A DNA stretch of 64,000 nucleotides from Paraburkholderia sp. SG-MS1 (GTDB taxonomy: Bacteria; Pseudomonadota; Gammaproteobacteria; Burkholderiales; Burkholderiaceae). How positions within the stretch are numbered: the first letter of the stretch is position 1; each line of letters begins with the position of its first letter. The stretch covers positions 1 through 64,000 of the forward strand of contig NZ_NPIH01000203.1 in assembly GCF_012275575.1 (NCBI RefSeq), in the 5' to 3' direction. Shown piece after piece: positions 40,006-48,715 of this stretch. The notes beneath the pieces are model-generated. The model was not told where the DNA came from. It worked only from the letters and a program-made list of their open reading frames with translations, and searched no databases. A program made the translations under genes and the position numbers.

Positions 40006-41064
40006 ATGGCGTCAATCGATCTGGACTCGCCCACCGTCTCCGCCGGCGGCAATGCTTCGGCACAGGCGAAGCAGCGCGTCGCGGACGGCGTCGCGGGACT
40101 GAAATCGTACGGGCTGCTGTACGGCTCGTCACCGATCATGCTGGATCTGTACGAGCAGATCGAGCGCGTCGCCAGCACCGACGCGACCGCGCTGATCATC
40201 GGTGAATCCGGTACCGGCAAGGAACTGATCGCCCGCACGATTCACGATCAAAGCAGCCGCAAGGACGCCGCGTTCGTCGCCGTGAACTGCGGCGCAATTC
40301 CCGACGAACTCATCGAAGCCGAGCTGTTCGGCCACGAAAAAGGCAGCTTCACCGGCGCGGTCCAGGGCCGCGTCGGCTACTTCGAACACGCGAACGGCGG
40401 CACGCTGTTCCTCGACGAAATTACCGAAATGGCGCCGGTGCGCCAGGTCAAACTGCTGCGCGCGCTCGAAACGGGCACCTTCTACCGGGTCGGCGGCACC
40501 GACCTGATCAGCGGCAACGTACGCGTGATCGCCGCCACCAATCGCGACCCCGCGGTGGCTGTGAAGGAAAACGGCTTGCGCGAAGACCTCATGTACCGGC
40601 TCGCGGTGTTCCCTTTGCGCGCGCCCCCACTGCGCGAGCGCGACGGCGACCGCGAACTGCTCGCGCAACACTTTCTCGTGCAATTGAATCAGCAGGAAGG
40701 TACGAGCAAGAGCTTCAGCAAACGGTCGATCGAAACGCTGCGTACCTGGTCGTGGCCGGGCAACGTGCGCGAATTGAAGAACGCGGTGTACCGCGCGTTC
40801 ATTCTGGCAGAGAAGACGGTCGAGTTGCCGCATCCGCATCTCGCGTCACGGGTTAAAAAAGCCGTCACGCAGGGCGACGCGATGAACGTGTGGATCGGCA
40901 CGCCGCTCGCCGATGCGCAAAAGCAGATCATCCTCGGTACGCTCAAGTATTGCGGCGGCGACAAGCGGCGCGCGGCCAAAGCGCTCGGCGTGAGTCTGAA
41001 AACGCTGTACAACCGCCTGAGCGCATACGGCGACGAAGGCGCGGAAGAAGAAGCCGAACAGTAA
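40006..41064 (+). CDS. Sigma-54 activator without sensory domain
   Basis: 352 residues. Only ~40 residues precede the AAA+ domain, so it has no receiver, PAS or GAF domain. Walker A GESGTGKE is at 66-73, the sigma-54 contact loop GSFTGA at 113-118, and the Walker B region is GGTLFLDEITE. The C-terminal Fis-like HTH reads RAAKALGVSLKTLYNRL. Short activators of this kind (PspF-like) are usually controlled by a partner protein or by expression level. AGGA precedes the ATG at 40006; the open frame upstream has no ribosome site. A close paralogue is encoded at 37331 in the opposite direction. Confidence 0.92.
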   Translation: MASIDLDSPTVSAGGNASAQAKQRVADGVAGLKSYGLLYGSSPIMLDLYEQIERVASTDATALIIGESGTGKELIARTIHDQSSRKDAAFVAVNCGAIPDELIEAELFGHEKGSFTGAVQGRVGYFEHANGGTLFLDEITEMAPVRQVKLLRALETGTFYRVGGTDLISGNVRVIAATNRDPAVAVKENGLREDLMYRLAVFPLRAPPLRERDGDRELLAQHFLVQLNQQEGTSKSFSKRSIETLRTWSWPGNVRELKNAVYRAFILAEKTVELPHPHLASRVKKAVTQGDAMNVWIGTPLADAQKQIILGTLKYCGGDKRRAAKALGVSLKTLYNRLSAYGDEGAEEEAEQ

Positions 41065-41415
41065 GCGTTTTGCAAGACGAGCCCCCGCGCAAAACTGAAC
41101 CAACTGCCTTGCCCTGGTGTTCACGCGACCCCTCGCGTGAGCATCTCTCCGCTATCCCGATGAGGTGGATTCACCTGGCGAAACCGCCGCTTCGCATTGC
41201 TTCTTGCATTGCTTCGCATTACCAGGCAAATGTTGGTTTCCTTCACCAGAAACCGGTTTGGTCTGCACCATGTTTTGCAATTTCTTGCACTTTGCCACTG
41301 CCAATTACAAAACGCATCCTGCAAAATGCGGCAGCGTATTGGAACGACGTGCCTTTCATTCGCGCGCTCGCTTCTTGCGCGAATGAAAGGCACTTGCACG
41401 AGCAGGGACAGGGAA
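41065..41415. other. Intergenic region with large inverted repeat
   Basis: 351 bp with several CATTGCTTC and TTGCA-rich repeats around 41195-41290 and a perfect 17-bp inverted repeat ending 22 bp before the next start. No gene is supported. It looks like a complex promoter or leader for the tandem lipoprotein genes. Confidence 0.55.
41349..41393. repeat. Perfect 17-bp inverted repeat before lipoprotein genes
   Basis: GTGCCTTTCATTCGCGC (41349-41365) and GCGCGAATGAAAGGCAC (41377-41393) are exact complements around an 11-base loop. It lacks a T tract and lies 22 bp before the ATG at 41416, so it would form a strong hairpin in the mRNA leader or a protein-binding site. Confidence 0.8.
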
Positions 41416-41994
41416 ATGCAAAAAAACAGGGTGTGGGCCGGCAGGGCAAAAACGACGGCCAGATGCGCACGTCAGCGTGCAACGGCGCTCGTCGCATTCG
41501 CGCTCGTTGCGTCGTCGGCATTGAGCGGCTGTAGCTCGCTTTACTCCGAAGGTGCGGTGGCAGGCGCCGGTATCGCGGGCGCGGCGGTCGCGACCAAAGT
41601 CACCAGCAACGCGGCGGTCGCCACCGGCATCGGCCTCGGCGCAGTCGCCGCGGCCCGCGCCGGCGTGCAGTACTCGGAGCGCGTGGTCCATCGGAATACG
41701 CAGGACAGCATCGCCAGAGTGGCCGGCCCGCTCGAGGTCGGCGCCGTCGCGCCATGGAGCGTGACCCACTCGTTCCCGATCGAAGACGATCAGCACGGGC
41801 GCGTCACCGTCAGCCGCGCGATCAGCACGGGCGCGCTCGATTGCAAGGAAATCGTCTTCTCCGTCGACGAGACCGCCACCAAAAACGTCCCCGCGAGCAG
41901 CGCGTTTTTTGTCGCGTCGGTCTGCCGTGACGGCGAGAACTGGAAGTGGGCGTCGGCCGAACCCGCCACCGAACGCTGGGGCGCGCTGCAATGA
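41416..41994 (+). CDS. Putative lipoprotein, first of a tandem paralogous pair
   Basis: 192 residues. A basic N-terminus and hydrophobic stretch end in the lipobox ALSGC (Cys39). A glycine/alanine-rich segment (GAVAGAGIAGAAVATKV) follows, then a mixed domain ending WKWASAEPATERWGALQ. It shares this ending and an APWSVTHSFPIE segment with the next gene product. ATG at 41416 is preceded by CAGGGA. Function unknown; probably anchored in the outer membrane facing the periplasm. Confidence 0.75.
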   Translation: MQKNRVWAGRAKTTARCARQRATALVAFALVASSALSGCSSLYSEGAVAGAGIAGAAVATKVTSNAAVATGIGLGAVAAARAGVQYSERVVHRNTQDSIARVAGPLEVGAVAPWSVTHSFPIEDDQHGRVTVSRAISTGALDCKEIVFSVDETATKNVPASSAFFVASVCRDGENWKWASAEPATERWGALQ

Positions 41995-42560
41995 AGACGC
42001 TCTCGCTTCGCGTCTCGCGCGCGGCGGCTCGCGCACGTGTCGCGCGATTGTCCGGCAACCGTCTGCGGCTGATCGCGGCCGGCGCGCTCTGCGTCGGCGC
42101 AAGCCTGCTGACGAGCGGCTGTTCGTCCGTCGGCGCCGCGAGCGGTGCGGCGGCCGGCGTCGCGTCGGGTCTCGTGACCTCGAACCCGGCCGTCGCGATC
42201 GGCGTCGGTATCGCCGTGCAGGCCGCGACGGACGAAGTCGTCGGCCGCTACATGCGCAGCATGCACAAGGACCAGCAGGACCTGATCGCCGCGTTGGCGG
42301 GCGCGATGCCGGTCGGCGAGACGCGGCCCTGGTCGGTCAAGCACATGCTGCCCATCGAGAACGGGCACGGCGAGGTGCGCGTGACGCGTGCGTTCGGTTC
42401 GGCGCTCGCGCTGTGCAAGGAGTTCGTGTTCTCGGTGAAGGACGGCGACGCGCCGAACGCGCCGGAAGCCTGGTTCACGGCGAGCGCTTGCCAGCAGGAC
42501 AAAGGCTGGAAGTGGGCTTCGGCGGAGCCGGCGGTCGAACGCTGGGGCAATCTGCAATAA
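41991..42560 (+). CDS. Putative lipoprotein, second of a tandem paralogous pair
   Basis: 189 residues; its ATG overlaps the previous stop (ATGA), so translation is coupled. Lipobox LLTSGC (Cys44), then AASGAAAGVASGLVTSNPAV and a domain with RPWSVKHMLPIENGHGEVRV that ends WKWASAEPAVERWGNLQ. The two products align over their full mature length, which points to gene duplication. Function unknown. Expected to act with its neighbour, perhaps as a heteromer (inference). Confidence 0.75.
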   Translation: MKTLSLRVSRAAARARVARLSGNRLRLIAAGALCVGASLLTSGCSSVGAASGAAAGVASGLVTSNPAVAIGVGIAVQAATDEVVGRYMRSMHKDQQDLIAALAGAMPVGETRPWSVKHMLPIENGHGEVRVTRAFGSALALCKEFVFSVKDGDAPNAPEAWFTASACQQDKGWKWASAEPAVERWGNLQ

Positions 42561-42590
42561 AAAAGCGGCGGGGTCTCCCCTGCCGCTTTC
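42557..42590 (-). terminator. Terminator between lipoprotein and ABC genes
   Basis: AAAGCGGC-GGGG (42562-42573) pairs with CCCC-T-GCCGCTTT (42577-42589), with one bulge. On the minus strand it is followed by TTTTTTATT, so it mainly terminates the ABC operon; it may also stop the lipoprotein mRNA. Confidence 0.8.
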
Positions 42591-42639
42591 GCATGAACCG
42601 CCTTCCCTGTCTGTCTGAATCAGCCAGACCTGCTACGCC

Positions 42640-43986
42640 TCAAGACTCCACATCTTCCAGACTGAAGATTTCGGTCTGGTCGTTGTACGAGAAGATCTCG
42701 CCATAACGGCCCCAGTTGATCACCGCGTCGAGCGTCTCTTCCGCCGCGCTGTCCGACAGAAAATCTTCCAGCTCCTGCTCGAAGCGCACGCGCGGCGCGC
42801 GATGCCCCGGGCGCTCGTTCAACACCTTCTTGATCCGGGCGGCAAGCGGCACGTGCCGCAGCAAATGCTCGGCGAACATCATCTTGCGTTCCTGGGTGCC
42901 GAATTCGGAGAATACGCGCGCGGGCGGCGTCAGGAAAATATCGCCCTCGCGCACGTCGGCAAAACCGAGGTGCTGCAGCACTTCGGCCACCGGGAACAGA
43001 TCGTCCACCTCCAGATGCAGCGAGCGCGCGATTTCCGGCATGTCCGCGCGGCCGTGATAGGGAGCTGCGGCCAGCGTCTCGATCAGACCGGCCATCAGGT
43101 TGGTCGACACATGCGGCAACCAGCTGTGCAGCTCCAGCCCCTTCTTGGTCTTTTCGTCGGTCTGACGCGCGGTCATCTTCGCGTAGATCTCGTCGACCAG
43201 CCGGCGGAACGCCGGGTCCAGCCGGTTGCGCGGATGCTTGAACGGCACCTTGATCTCGGCGATCACGCGCCCCGGATTCGACGACAGCACCAGAATCCGG
43301 TCGCACATGAACACCGCTTCCTCGATGTTGTGCGTGACGATCAGCACCGCCTTGATCGGCATGCGGCCTTGCGTCCACAGATCGAGCAGGTCAGTACGCA
43401 ACGTTTCGGCGGTCAGCACGTCGAGCGCGGAGAACGGCTCGTCCATCAGCAGCAGCGTGGGGTCGACCACCAGCGCGCGCGCAAAGCCGACGCGCTGCCG
43501 CATGCCGCCCGACAACTCGCGCGGATACGCGTTTTCGAAACCGTCCAGACCGATCAGGTCGATCGCGGCCAATGCGCGCGTGCGCCGCTCGGCGGCGCCG
43601 ACGCCTTGCGCTTCGAGACCCGCTTCCACGTTCTGCAGCACGGTCAGCCACGGGAATAGCGCGAAGGTCTGAAACACCATCGCGACGCCCTTCGCCGGGC
43701 CGTCGAGCGGCTTGCCCATATACGTGACTTCGCCGTCGGTCGGTTCGATCAGACCGGCGATGATACGCAGCAGCGTCGACTTGCCCGAGCCCGAACGGCC
43801 CAGCAATCCGACGATCTCGCCTTCGCGCAACGACAGGTTCGCGTCGTCGAGCACGAGCAGCTCGCCCTGCGTCTTGTTGAAACCGCGGCACACGTCCTTG
43901 ACACGCAGGATCTCTTCGCCGAGGCGCGGCGGCTTCGGCGGCGTCTGGATCGGCGCGGCGGTCATAGCAGCTTTGGGATTTTGCAT
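42640..43986 (-). CDS. ABC transporter ATPase (NitT/TauT type) with AAA-associated C-domain
   Basis: 448 residues. ABC ATPase: Walker A GRSGSGKST, Q-loop VFQTFALFPWLTV, signature LSGGMRQRV, Walker B LLLMDEPFSALD, switch His in IVTHNIEEA. This part resembles nitrate/sulfonate importers. Beyond about residue 300 lies an extra ~150-residue domain (LPHVSTNLMAGLIETLAA, EIARSLHLEVDDLFPVAEVL), the 'AAA-associated' C-terminal domain found in some of these ATPases, perhaps regulatory. Partner of the fused permease 19 bp upstream. Substrate unknown. Confidence 0.88.
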   Translation of the reverse strand: MQNPKAAMTAAPIQTPPKPPRLGEEILRVKDVCRGFNKTQGELLVLDDANLSLREGEIVGLLGRSGSGKSTLLRIIAGLIEPTDGEVTYMGKPLDGPAKGVAMVFQTFALFPWLTVLQNVEAGLEAQGVGAAERRTRALAAIDLIGLDGFENAYPRELSGGMRQRVGFARALVVDPTLLLMDEPFSALDVLTAETLRTDLLDLWTQGRMPIKAVLIVTHNIEEAVFMCDRILVLSSNPGRVIAEIKVPFKHPRNRLDPAFRRLVDEIYAKMTARQTDEKTKKGLELHSWLPHVSTNLMAGLIETLAAAPYHGRADMPEIARSLHLEVDDLFPVAEVLQHLGFADVREGDIFLTPPARVFSEFGTQERKMMFAEHLLRHVPLAARIKKVLNERPGHRAPRVRFEQELEDFLSDSAAEETLDAVINWGRYGEIFSYNDQTEIFSLEDVES

Positions 43987-44005
43987 CGCGTTATGCCTTC
44001 ATATC

Positions 44006-45757
44006 TCAATCGAGCCGGAGCTTGGCTTCGGCGTAGGCGTACATCGGACGCCACAGCAGGCGGTTGAACAGCGTCACGAACAGGGACATCACGGCGATGC
44101 CCACGATGATCTTCGGATAGTCGCCCGCCGCGGTGGTCTGCGCGATGTACGCACCCAGCCCGTGAGCGGCCACCTTCGTATCGCCCCACTGGACGAATTC
44201 GGCCACGATGCTCGCGTTCCACGCGCCGCCCGACGCAGTGATCGCACCGGTCACGTAATAAGGGAAGATGCCCGGCAGCATCGCCTGACGCCACCACTGC
44301 CAGCCGCGGATGTGGAAATTCTTGGCCGCCTCGCGGTAGTCGTTCGGATAGGAACTCGCGCCAGCGATCACGTTGAAAAGGATATACCACTGCGTGCCGA
44401 GCACGATCAACGGCGACAGCCAGATGTCCGGGTTCAGATGGAAGCGCACGATCACGATCACGAACACCGGGAACAGCAGGTTCGCCGGGAACGCCGCGAG
44501 GAACTGCGCGAGCGGCTGGATCTTTTCCGCCAGCGCCGGGCGCAGGCCGATCAGCACGCCGACCGGCACCCAGATCACCGAGGCGATCGCGATCAGCACC
44601 ACCACGCGCAGCAGCGTGATGAGCCCGAGCACGAGCACGTGGCCGACCTCTTCGAGCGTCACGCCGGTGCGCACGTAGAGGAACACACGGTACACCACGT
44701 AGACGGTAGCGATCAGCACGAACGCCGCCCACAGCGTGTCGCCGAGCTTCGAACTCTTCTCGCGCTGCGGAATCTGGAAGCGCGGCGCGCTGAACGCCGG
44801 CAACTGGAACCGCACCCGCGCGGCCTTTGCGAACATCCAGCCGAGCGGCACCAGCAGGCGGTGAATCAGGCGCGTACGGCGAATCAGGTCGAGCAGCCAG
44901 GATTCCGGCGCGTCGCCCGAGCTGGTGGTTTCCATGCGGAACTTGTCGGCCCACGCGACGAGCGGACGGAACAGGAACTGGTCGTACGCGAGGATCACGA
45001 CCGTCATTGCGAGGATCACCCAGCCGATCGCATGCAGGTTCTTCTCCGAGATCGCCTGCGCCAGAAACGCGCCGATGCCCGGCAGCGTGATCGTGTTGTT
45101 GCCGACCGTGATCGCTTCGGAGGCGACCACGAAAAACCAGCCGCCCGACATCGACATCATCATGTTCCAGATGAGGCCCGGCATCGAGAACGGCACTTCG
45201 AGCTTCCAGAAGCGCTGCCACGAAGTCAGATGAAAACCGCGCGACACTTCGTCCAGATCGCGCGGCACCGTGCGCAGCGACTGATAGAAGCTGAATGTCA
45301 TGTTCCACGCCTGGCTCGTGAAGATCGCGAAGATCGCCGCGAGTTCGGCGCCGAGCACGCGGCCCGGAAACAGCGCGAGGAAGAACGTGACCGTAAACGA
45401 AATGTAGCCGAGCACCGGCACGGACTGCAGGATGTCCAGAATCGGCACCAGCACGAGGCCGGCGCGGCGGCTCTTGGCCGCGAGCGTGCCGTAGACCAGC
45501 GTGAAGATCAGCGAGGCGACCATCGCCGCGAGCATGCGCAGCGTGGTGCGCATCGCGTACTCGGGCAGGTTCGCCGGATCGAGCGTGATCGCCTGGGTCT
45601 TGAGCGTCGACATCGGCGCAAGGGTTTCGTGAAAGCCGATCGCCGCCATCGCGATCATGCAGATGATCAGCGGGAAGGCGACGAAGTCCCAGCGATTGGG
45701 CAGCACCCGCCATGCCGACGCATTGGCGGTGCGCTTCAGGTTAAAACTGAAATCCAT
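44006..45757 (-). CDS. ABC permease with two fused permease domains
   Basis: 583 residues, about twice the usual NitT/TauT permease. Two binding-protein-dependent permease domains lie in tandem, each with an EAA-type loop contacting the ATPase: DEVSRGFHLTSWQRFWKLEVP in the first half, EAAKNFHIRGWQWWRQAMLP in the second. One chain can thus form the whole membrane channel. It is upstream of and cotranscribed with the ATPase. No periplasmic binding protein is encoded within several kb. Substrate unknown (anion such as nitrate, sulfonate or bicarbonate is typical). Confidence 0.87.
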   Translation of the reverse strand: MDFSFNLKRTANASAWRVLPNRWDFVAFPLIICMIAMAAIGFHETLAPMSTLKTQAITLDPANLPEYAMRTTLRMLAAMVASLIFTLVYGTLAAKSRRAGLVLVPILDILQSVPVLGYISFTVTFFLALFPGRVLGAELAAIFAIFTSQAWNMTFSFYQSLRTVPRDLDEVSRGFHLTSWQRFWKLEVPFSMPGLIWNMMMSMSGGWFFVVASEAITVGNNTITLPGIGAFLAQAISEKNLHAIGWVILAMTVVILAYDQFLFRPLVAWADKFRMETTSSGDAPESWLLDLIRRTRLIHRLLVPLGWMFAKAARVRFQLPAFSAPRFQIPQREKSSKLGDTLWAAFVLIATVYVVYRVFLYVRTGVTLEEVGHVLVLGLITLLRVVVLIAIASVIWVPVGVLIGLRPALAEKIQPLAQFLAAFPANLLFPVFVIVIVRFHLNPDIWLSPLIVLGTQWYILFNVIAGASSYPNDYREAAKNFHIRGWQWWRQAMLPGIFPYYVTGAITASGGAWNASIVAEFVQWGDTKVAAHGLGAYIAQTTAAGDYPKIIVGIAVMSLFVTLFNRLLWRPMYAYAEAKLRLD

Positions 45758-46468
45758 CAGATGCCCTCCCCTTCGATGCAGGCACTGGTTCGCTCGAAGG
45801 AGGCCGCGGCTTCGGCGCGGTGGTCTGAAGATCGGTCCGGAAAGCGGAAATCATGCATGGCAAAACGCGTGTGCGCGGTAAATCGTTAGCGTTGGAGACA
45901 CGTGGGCCGGTAACGGACGTGTCATGGACAAGCCGTCCAGGACCACCCCATCACGCCGGACTCCTGTCGCCGCAGGCGCCGCCCGAAGGCTGGCGAGCTT
46001 TCCTTGTTTTGGACGGCACGACACTACACCATCCTTTGTTTCAGGCACAACCTTTCACGGCAAATCGCGATGAATCGCCACCGGACCCCGCCACGCCGGC
46101 CTTCGCCGGCGCCGCGGCACGTTGGCGCGAACCGTCGATCGTGGTGCGTGAGCCACATCGCCGCTCATCGCGGCAACGCCGGCTACGCGGCGAATCGCCC
46201 AGAAGATCCACGCAGCCATCAAGAATCCGGCTCGCGTGCCGTTAAGAGCCGGACGGCCTTCGCTCATGCACTTCGCATTCCCGCAATAACGGTGGCGTCT
46301 GGCCCCATGCCGGTTAAAATCAGGAAACGACGCGCATGTTTGTCTGCGCGCGGTTTATCCCGGGCCGCAGCGGCGGCGCGGCAGCCGCTTCCTAAGGGTC
46401 GACACAGCGCCTGCGCGCTGCCACGAATGAGCTAGTTGCATGTCACAGCCAGACGGATCAGAGGGTCG
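45758..46468. other. Long intergenic region, no gene supported
   Basis: About 710 bp between the divergent permease and GGEEF genes. Several short frames exist, including a 70-codon minus-strand one at 46055-46267, but none has a ribosome site or recognisable family. Presumably it carries the promoters of both units. Confidence 0.45.
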
Positions 46469-48160
46469 ATGAACAGGACAACCTTGCGCCAGGTAACCGG
46501 GCCGGTCAGCTTCGTGCTGATCGTACTGGTTTGCTGGTTTGTGGCCGGCATGGTCGCGGACCGGATGGTACAGCAAGAGCTGGACGCGGCGCTGCGCGCG
46601 CAGCGGCAAATGTCCGCGTCGATCGTCGACAACATGGCCGAGGTGATTGCCAGCGACCTCGCCATGTCCCGCGCCATCCCCGCAACCATGGCCGAAATGG
46701 ACGTGGTCCAGCGCGCCCTGGTGCAATCCCAGAATTATGCCGCGAACAGCGAGGCGGCGGAACCCGCCCTGCGCGCCGCGCTGCTAAAAGATGCGCAAAT
46801 GACCACGGTCAGCCGCTTCCTGCACGACGCACAAGGTTTCTCCGGGCTCGACCAGATCTGGCTCGTGAACGCCAACGGCATCTGCGTGGCGTCGAGCAAC
46901 TCGATTGACAACCCGCTCGCGGCGGAGCACTCGTTCGTCGGCGTCGACATGCGCATGCGCGGCTATCTGACGAGCGCGCTGCTCGGCGCGTTCTCGGAAG
47001 CCTATGGCGTCGGCCGCACGAGCGGCGAGCCGGGCATCTTCATCGCCGCGCCGGTTTATGCGGAGGGGTTGCTGGTCGGGGTGGTCGTCGCCAAAGTGGG
47101 GATCGCGCGGCTGCGCCACTGGGTTGCGCACGCGGGCACCTTCGTCGCCGACGACAACGGCGTCATCATCATGGCGCACAACAGCGAACTCGAAGGCCAT
47201 ACGCTGCCGAACTCGCGCGTCACGCAAATGAGCCCTGCCGAGCGCAGGCTCGTCTACCACCGTGAAACTTTCCCCGGCATGCAGATTCGCGTCGACACCC
47301 AGGTGCGCGAACAGGCGCCGTGGGTGCCCGCGGCGGTCGCCGGTCAGTTGTTCGGCATGAGCGAACAGCGGATCCCGGCGCTGTATCAGGATCGTGTCGG
47401 TCTGAATTCGGGGCTCTCCGCGCATCTGGTCGACCCGCTCGCAGCGTGGCCGGAACTGCTGCGCAATCACAAGCGCGACCATCTGCTGGTGTTTCTGACG
47501 CTGGCCGGCACGGTCGCGCTGGCGTGGGTAATCACCGTGTCGTATGTGCGCGAGCGGCGTCACCATCGCGCCACGCGCGACCTCGCCGAGCAGTTGCAGG
47601 CGGCCAATACGCTGCTGTCGGCCGAAGCGCGCCACGACGTGTTGACCGGCGCGCTGTCGCGGCGCTACTTCCTCGACCTGCTGCGCCACGAGATCGAACG
47701 CGCGCATGCGAACAACGAGCCGCTGTGCATGGCGATCGCCGACCTCGATCACTTCAAGCAGATCAACGACCGCTTCGGCCATGCCGCCGGCGACCGCGCG
47801 CTCGAACATTTCGTTGACACCTGCCGTGCCGAACTGCGCGGCGCCGACGCGGTCGGCCGGCTCGGCGGCGAAGAGTTCGGCTTGCTGCTACCGGCCACCG
47901 GCCTCGCCAGCGGCCGCGACGTCGTGGAACGCTTGCGCCTGCGTCTGAAAGCGGCGCCCTCGCCGAAGCTGCCGCCCTCGGTGGGGTTGAGCGTGAGCAT
48001 CGGCATCACCGAACTCTCGCCGGACGATCTGCCCGAGCGCCTCATGAGCCGTGCCGACACCGCGCTCTATGCCGCGAAAACCGGCGGCCGCGACCGCACC
48101 GAAGCGCTGCCGCCCGACGACACCGCACCACCCGCACGCACGGTAGCGAACGTCTGGTAA
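46469..48160 (+). CDS. Membrane diguanylate cyclase (GGEEF) with periplasmic Cache sensor
   Basis: 563 residues. The first membrane helix (GPVSFVLIVLVCWFVAGMV) is followed by a dCache-like periplasmic domain (IWLVNANGICVASSNSID) and a second helix near HLLVFLTLAGTVALAWVI. The C-terminal GGDEF domain has RLGGEEFGLLLP. An RGAD sequence stands exactly five residues before GGEEF, the RxxD inhibitory site, so product feedback is likely. It makes cyclic di-GMP. ATG at 46469 has GAGGG upstream; an in-frame TTG at 46436 is less likely. Confidence 0.92.
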   Translation: MNRTTLRQVTGPVSFVLIVLVCWFVAGMVADRMVQQELDAALRAQRQMSASIVDNMAEVIASDLAMSRAIPATMAEMDVVQRALVQSQNYAANSEAAEPALRAALLKDAQMTTVSRFLHDAQGFSGLDQIWLVNANGICVASSNSIDNPLAAEHSFVGVDMRMRGYLTSALLGAFSEAYGVGRTSGEPGIFIAAPVYAEGLLVGVVVAKVGIARLRHWVAHAGTFVADDNGVIIMAHNSELEGHTLPNSRVTQMSPAERRLVYHRETFPGMQIRVDTQVREQAPWVPAAVAGQLFGMSEQRIPALYQDRVGLNSGLSAHLVDPLAAWPELLRNHKRDHLLVFLTLAGTVALAWVITVSYVRERRHHRATRDLAEQLQAANTLLSAEARHDVLTGALSRRYFLDLLRHEIERAHANNEPLCMAIADLDHFKQINDRFGHAAGDRALEHFVDTCRAELRGADAVGRLGGEEFGLLLPATGLASGRDVVERLRLRLKAAPSPKLPPSVGLSVSIGITELSPDDLPERLMSRADTALYAAKTGGRDRTEALPPDDTAPPARTVANVW

Positions 48161-48339
48161 GGCGCCCGCTGGCGCCGTTCTCGTGCCCTCCCCGCGCCCT
48201 TCTCGCCTGCCGCTCCCGCGCGCCGATAGATGCTTCAGGTGACATAGCGCACGCGCACAGCGCGAGGCTTTCCGCAACGAAGCAGGTATGATCGACCCTG
48301 ACATCGAGGTTGACGCTACCGCTTTAACGGGAGATTCGC

Positions 48340-48606
48340 ATGAAGGGAAATTTGATCATCGTCTGTCGCGATCAGGATGCTGACGCGTTCGATCATCTGC
48401 TGGCTGAATACGGTGCGTTCCAGACGCGTCTGTCGTCTACCGCGTGGTACCTGAAGCTGGCCGTCGCGCCGGAGCTCATTCAGGAAGAGATCCTCGCGCG
48501 TCTTGGCAAATACACGACGCACTACATTTTCGAAGCCGAAACGGTGACATGGAACACGGTGGACAGCGACGCGGCGAATGCATTGAACACGCTGTTCTCG
48601 GACTAG
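48340..48606 (+). CDS. Small hypothetical protein, possible ferredoxin-like fold
   Basis: 88 residues, family not recognised. It opens with a strand KGNLIIVCRD, then a helix DADAFDHLLAEYG, a strand SSTAWYLKLAV, a helix ELIQEEILARLGKY and a strand THYIFEAETVTW. That beta-alpha-beta-beta-alpha-beta order resembles small ferredoxin-like proteins such as Cas2/VapD relatives, but no catalytic Asp or other signature of those families can be confirmed. ACGGGAG precedes ATG. Monocistronic; no cas or toxin-antitoxin gene is nearby. Confidence 0.65.
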   Translation: MKGNLIIVCRDQDADAFDHLLAEYGAFQTRLSSTAWYLKLAVAPELIQEEILARLGKYTTHYIFEAETVTWNTVDSDAANALNTLFSD

Positions 48607-48715
48607 TACCCGCTTACCCGCCCCGCCTGCGAACGTTGCGTCCGGAGTTCATCAATCCGACTATCAATACGGTGCAGACGCATCGCGTCCGCACCGCCTG
48701 GCATTGACCAGACAA

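Noticed and set aside
41178-41195. A possible -24/-12 sigma-54 promoter (TGGC, then GC ten bases after GG) upstream of the lipoprotein genes
   Set aside because: The match to the TTGC half is poor and several equally weak sites exist; not reported as a feature.
46055-46267. 70-codon minus-strand frame with a hydrophobic start (MAAWIFWAIRRVAG)
   Set aside because: No ribosome site and an Arg/Pro-rich remainder; not convincing without homologues.
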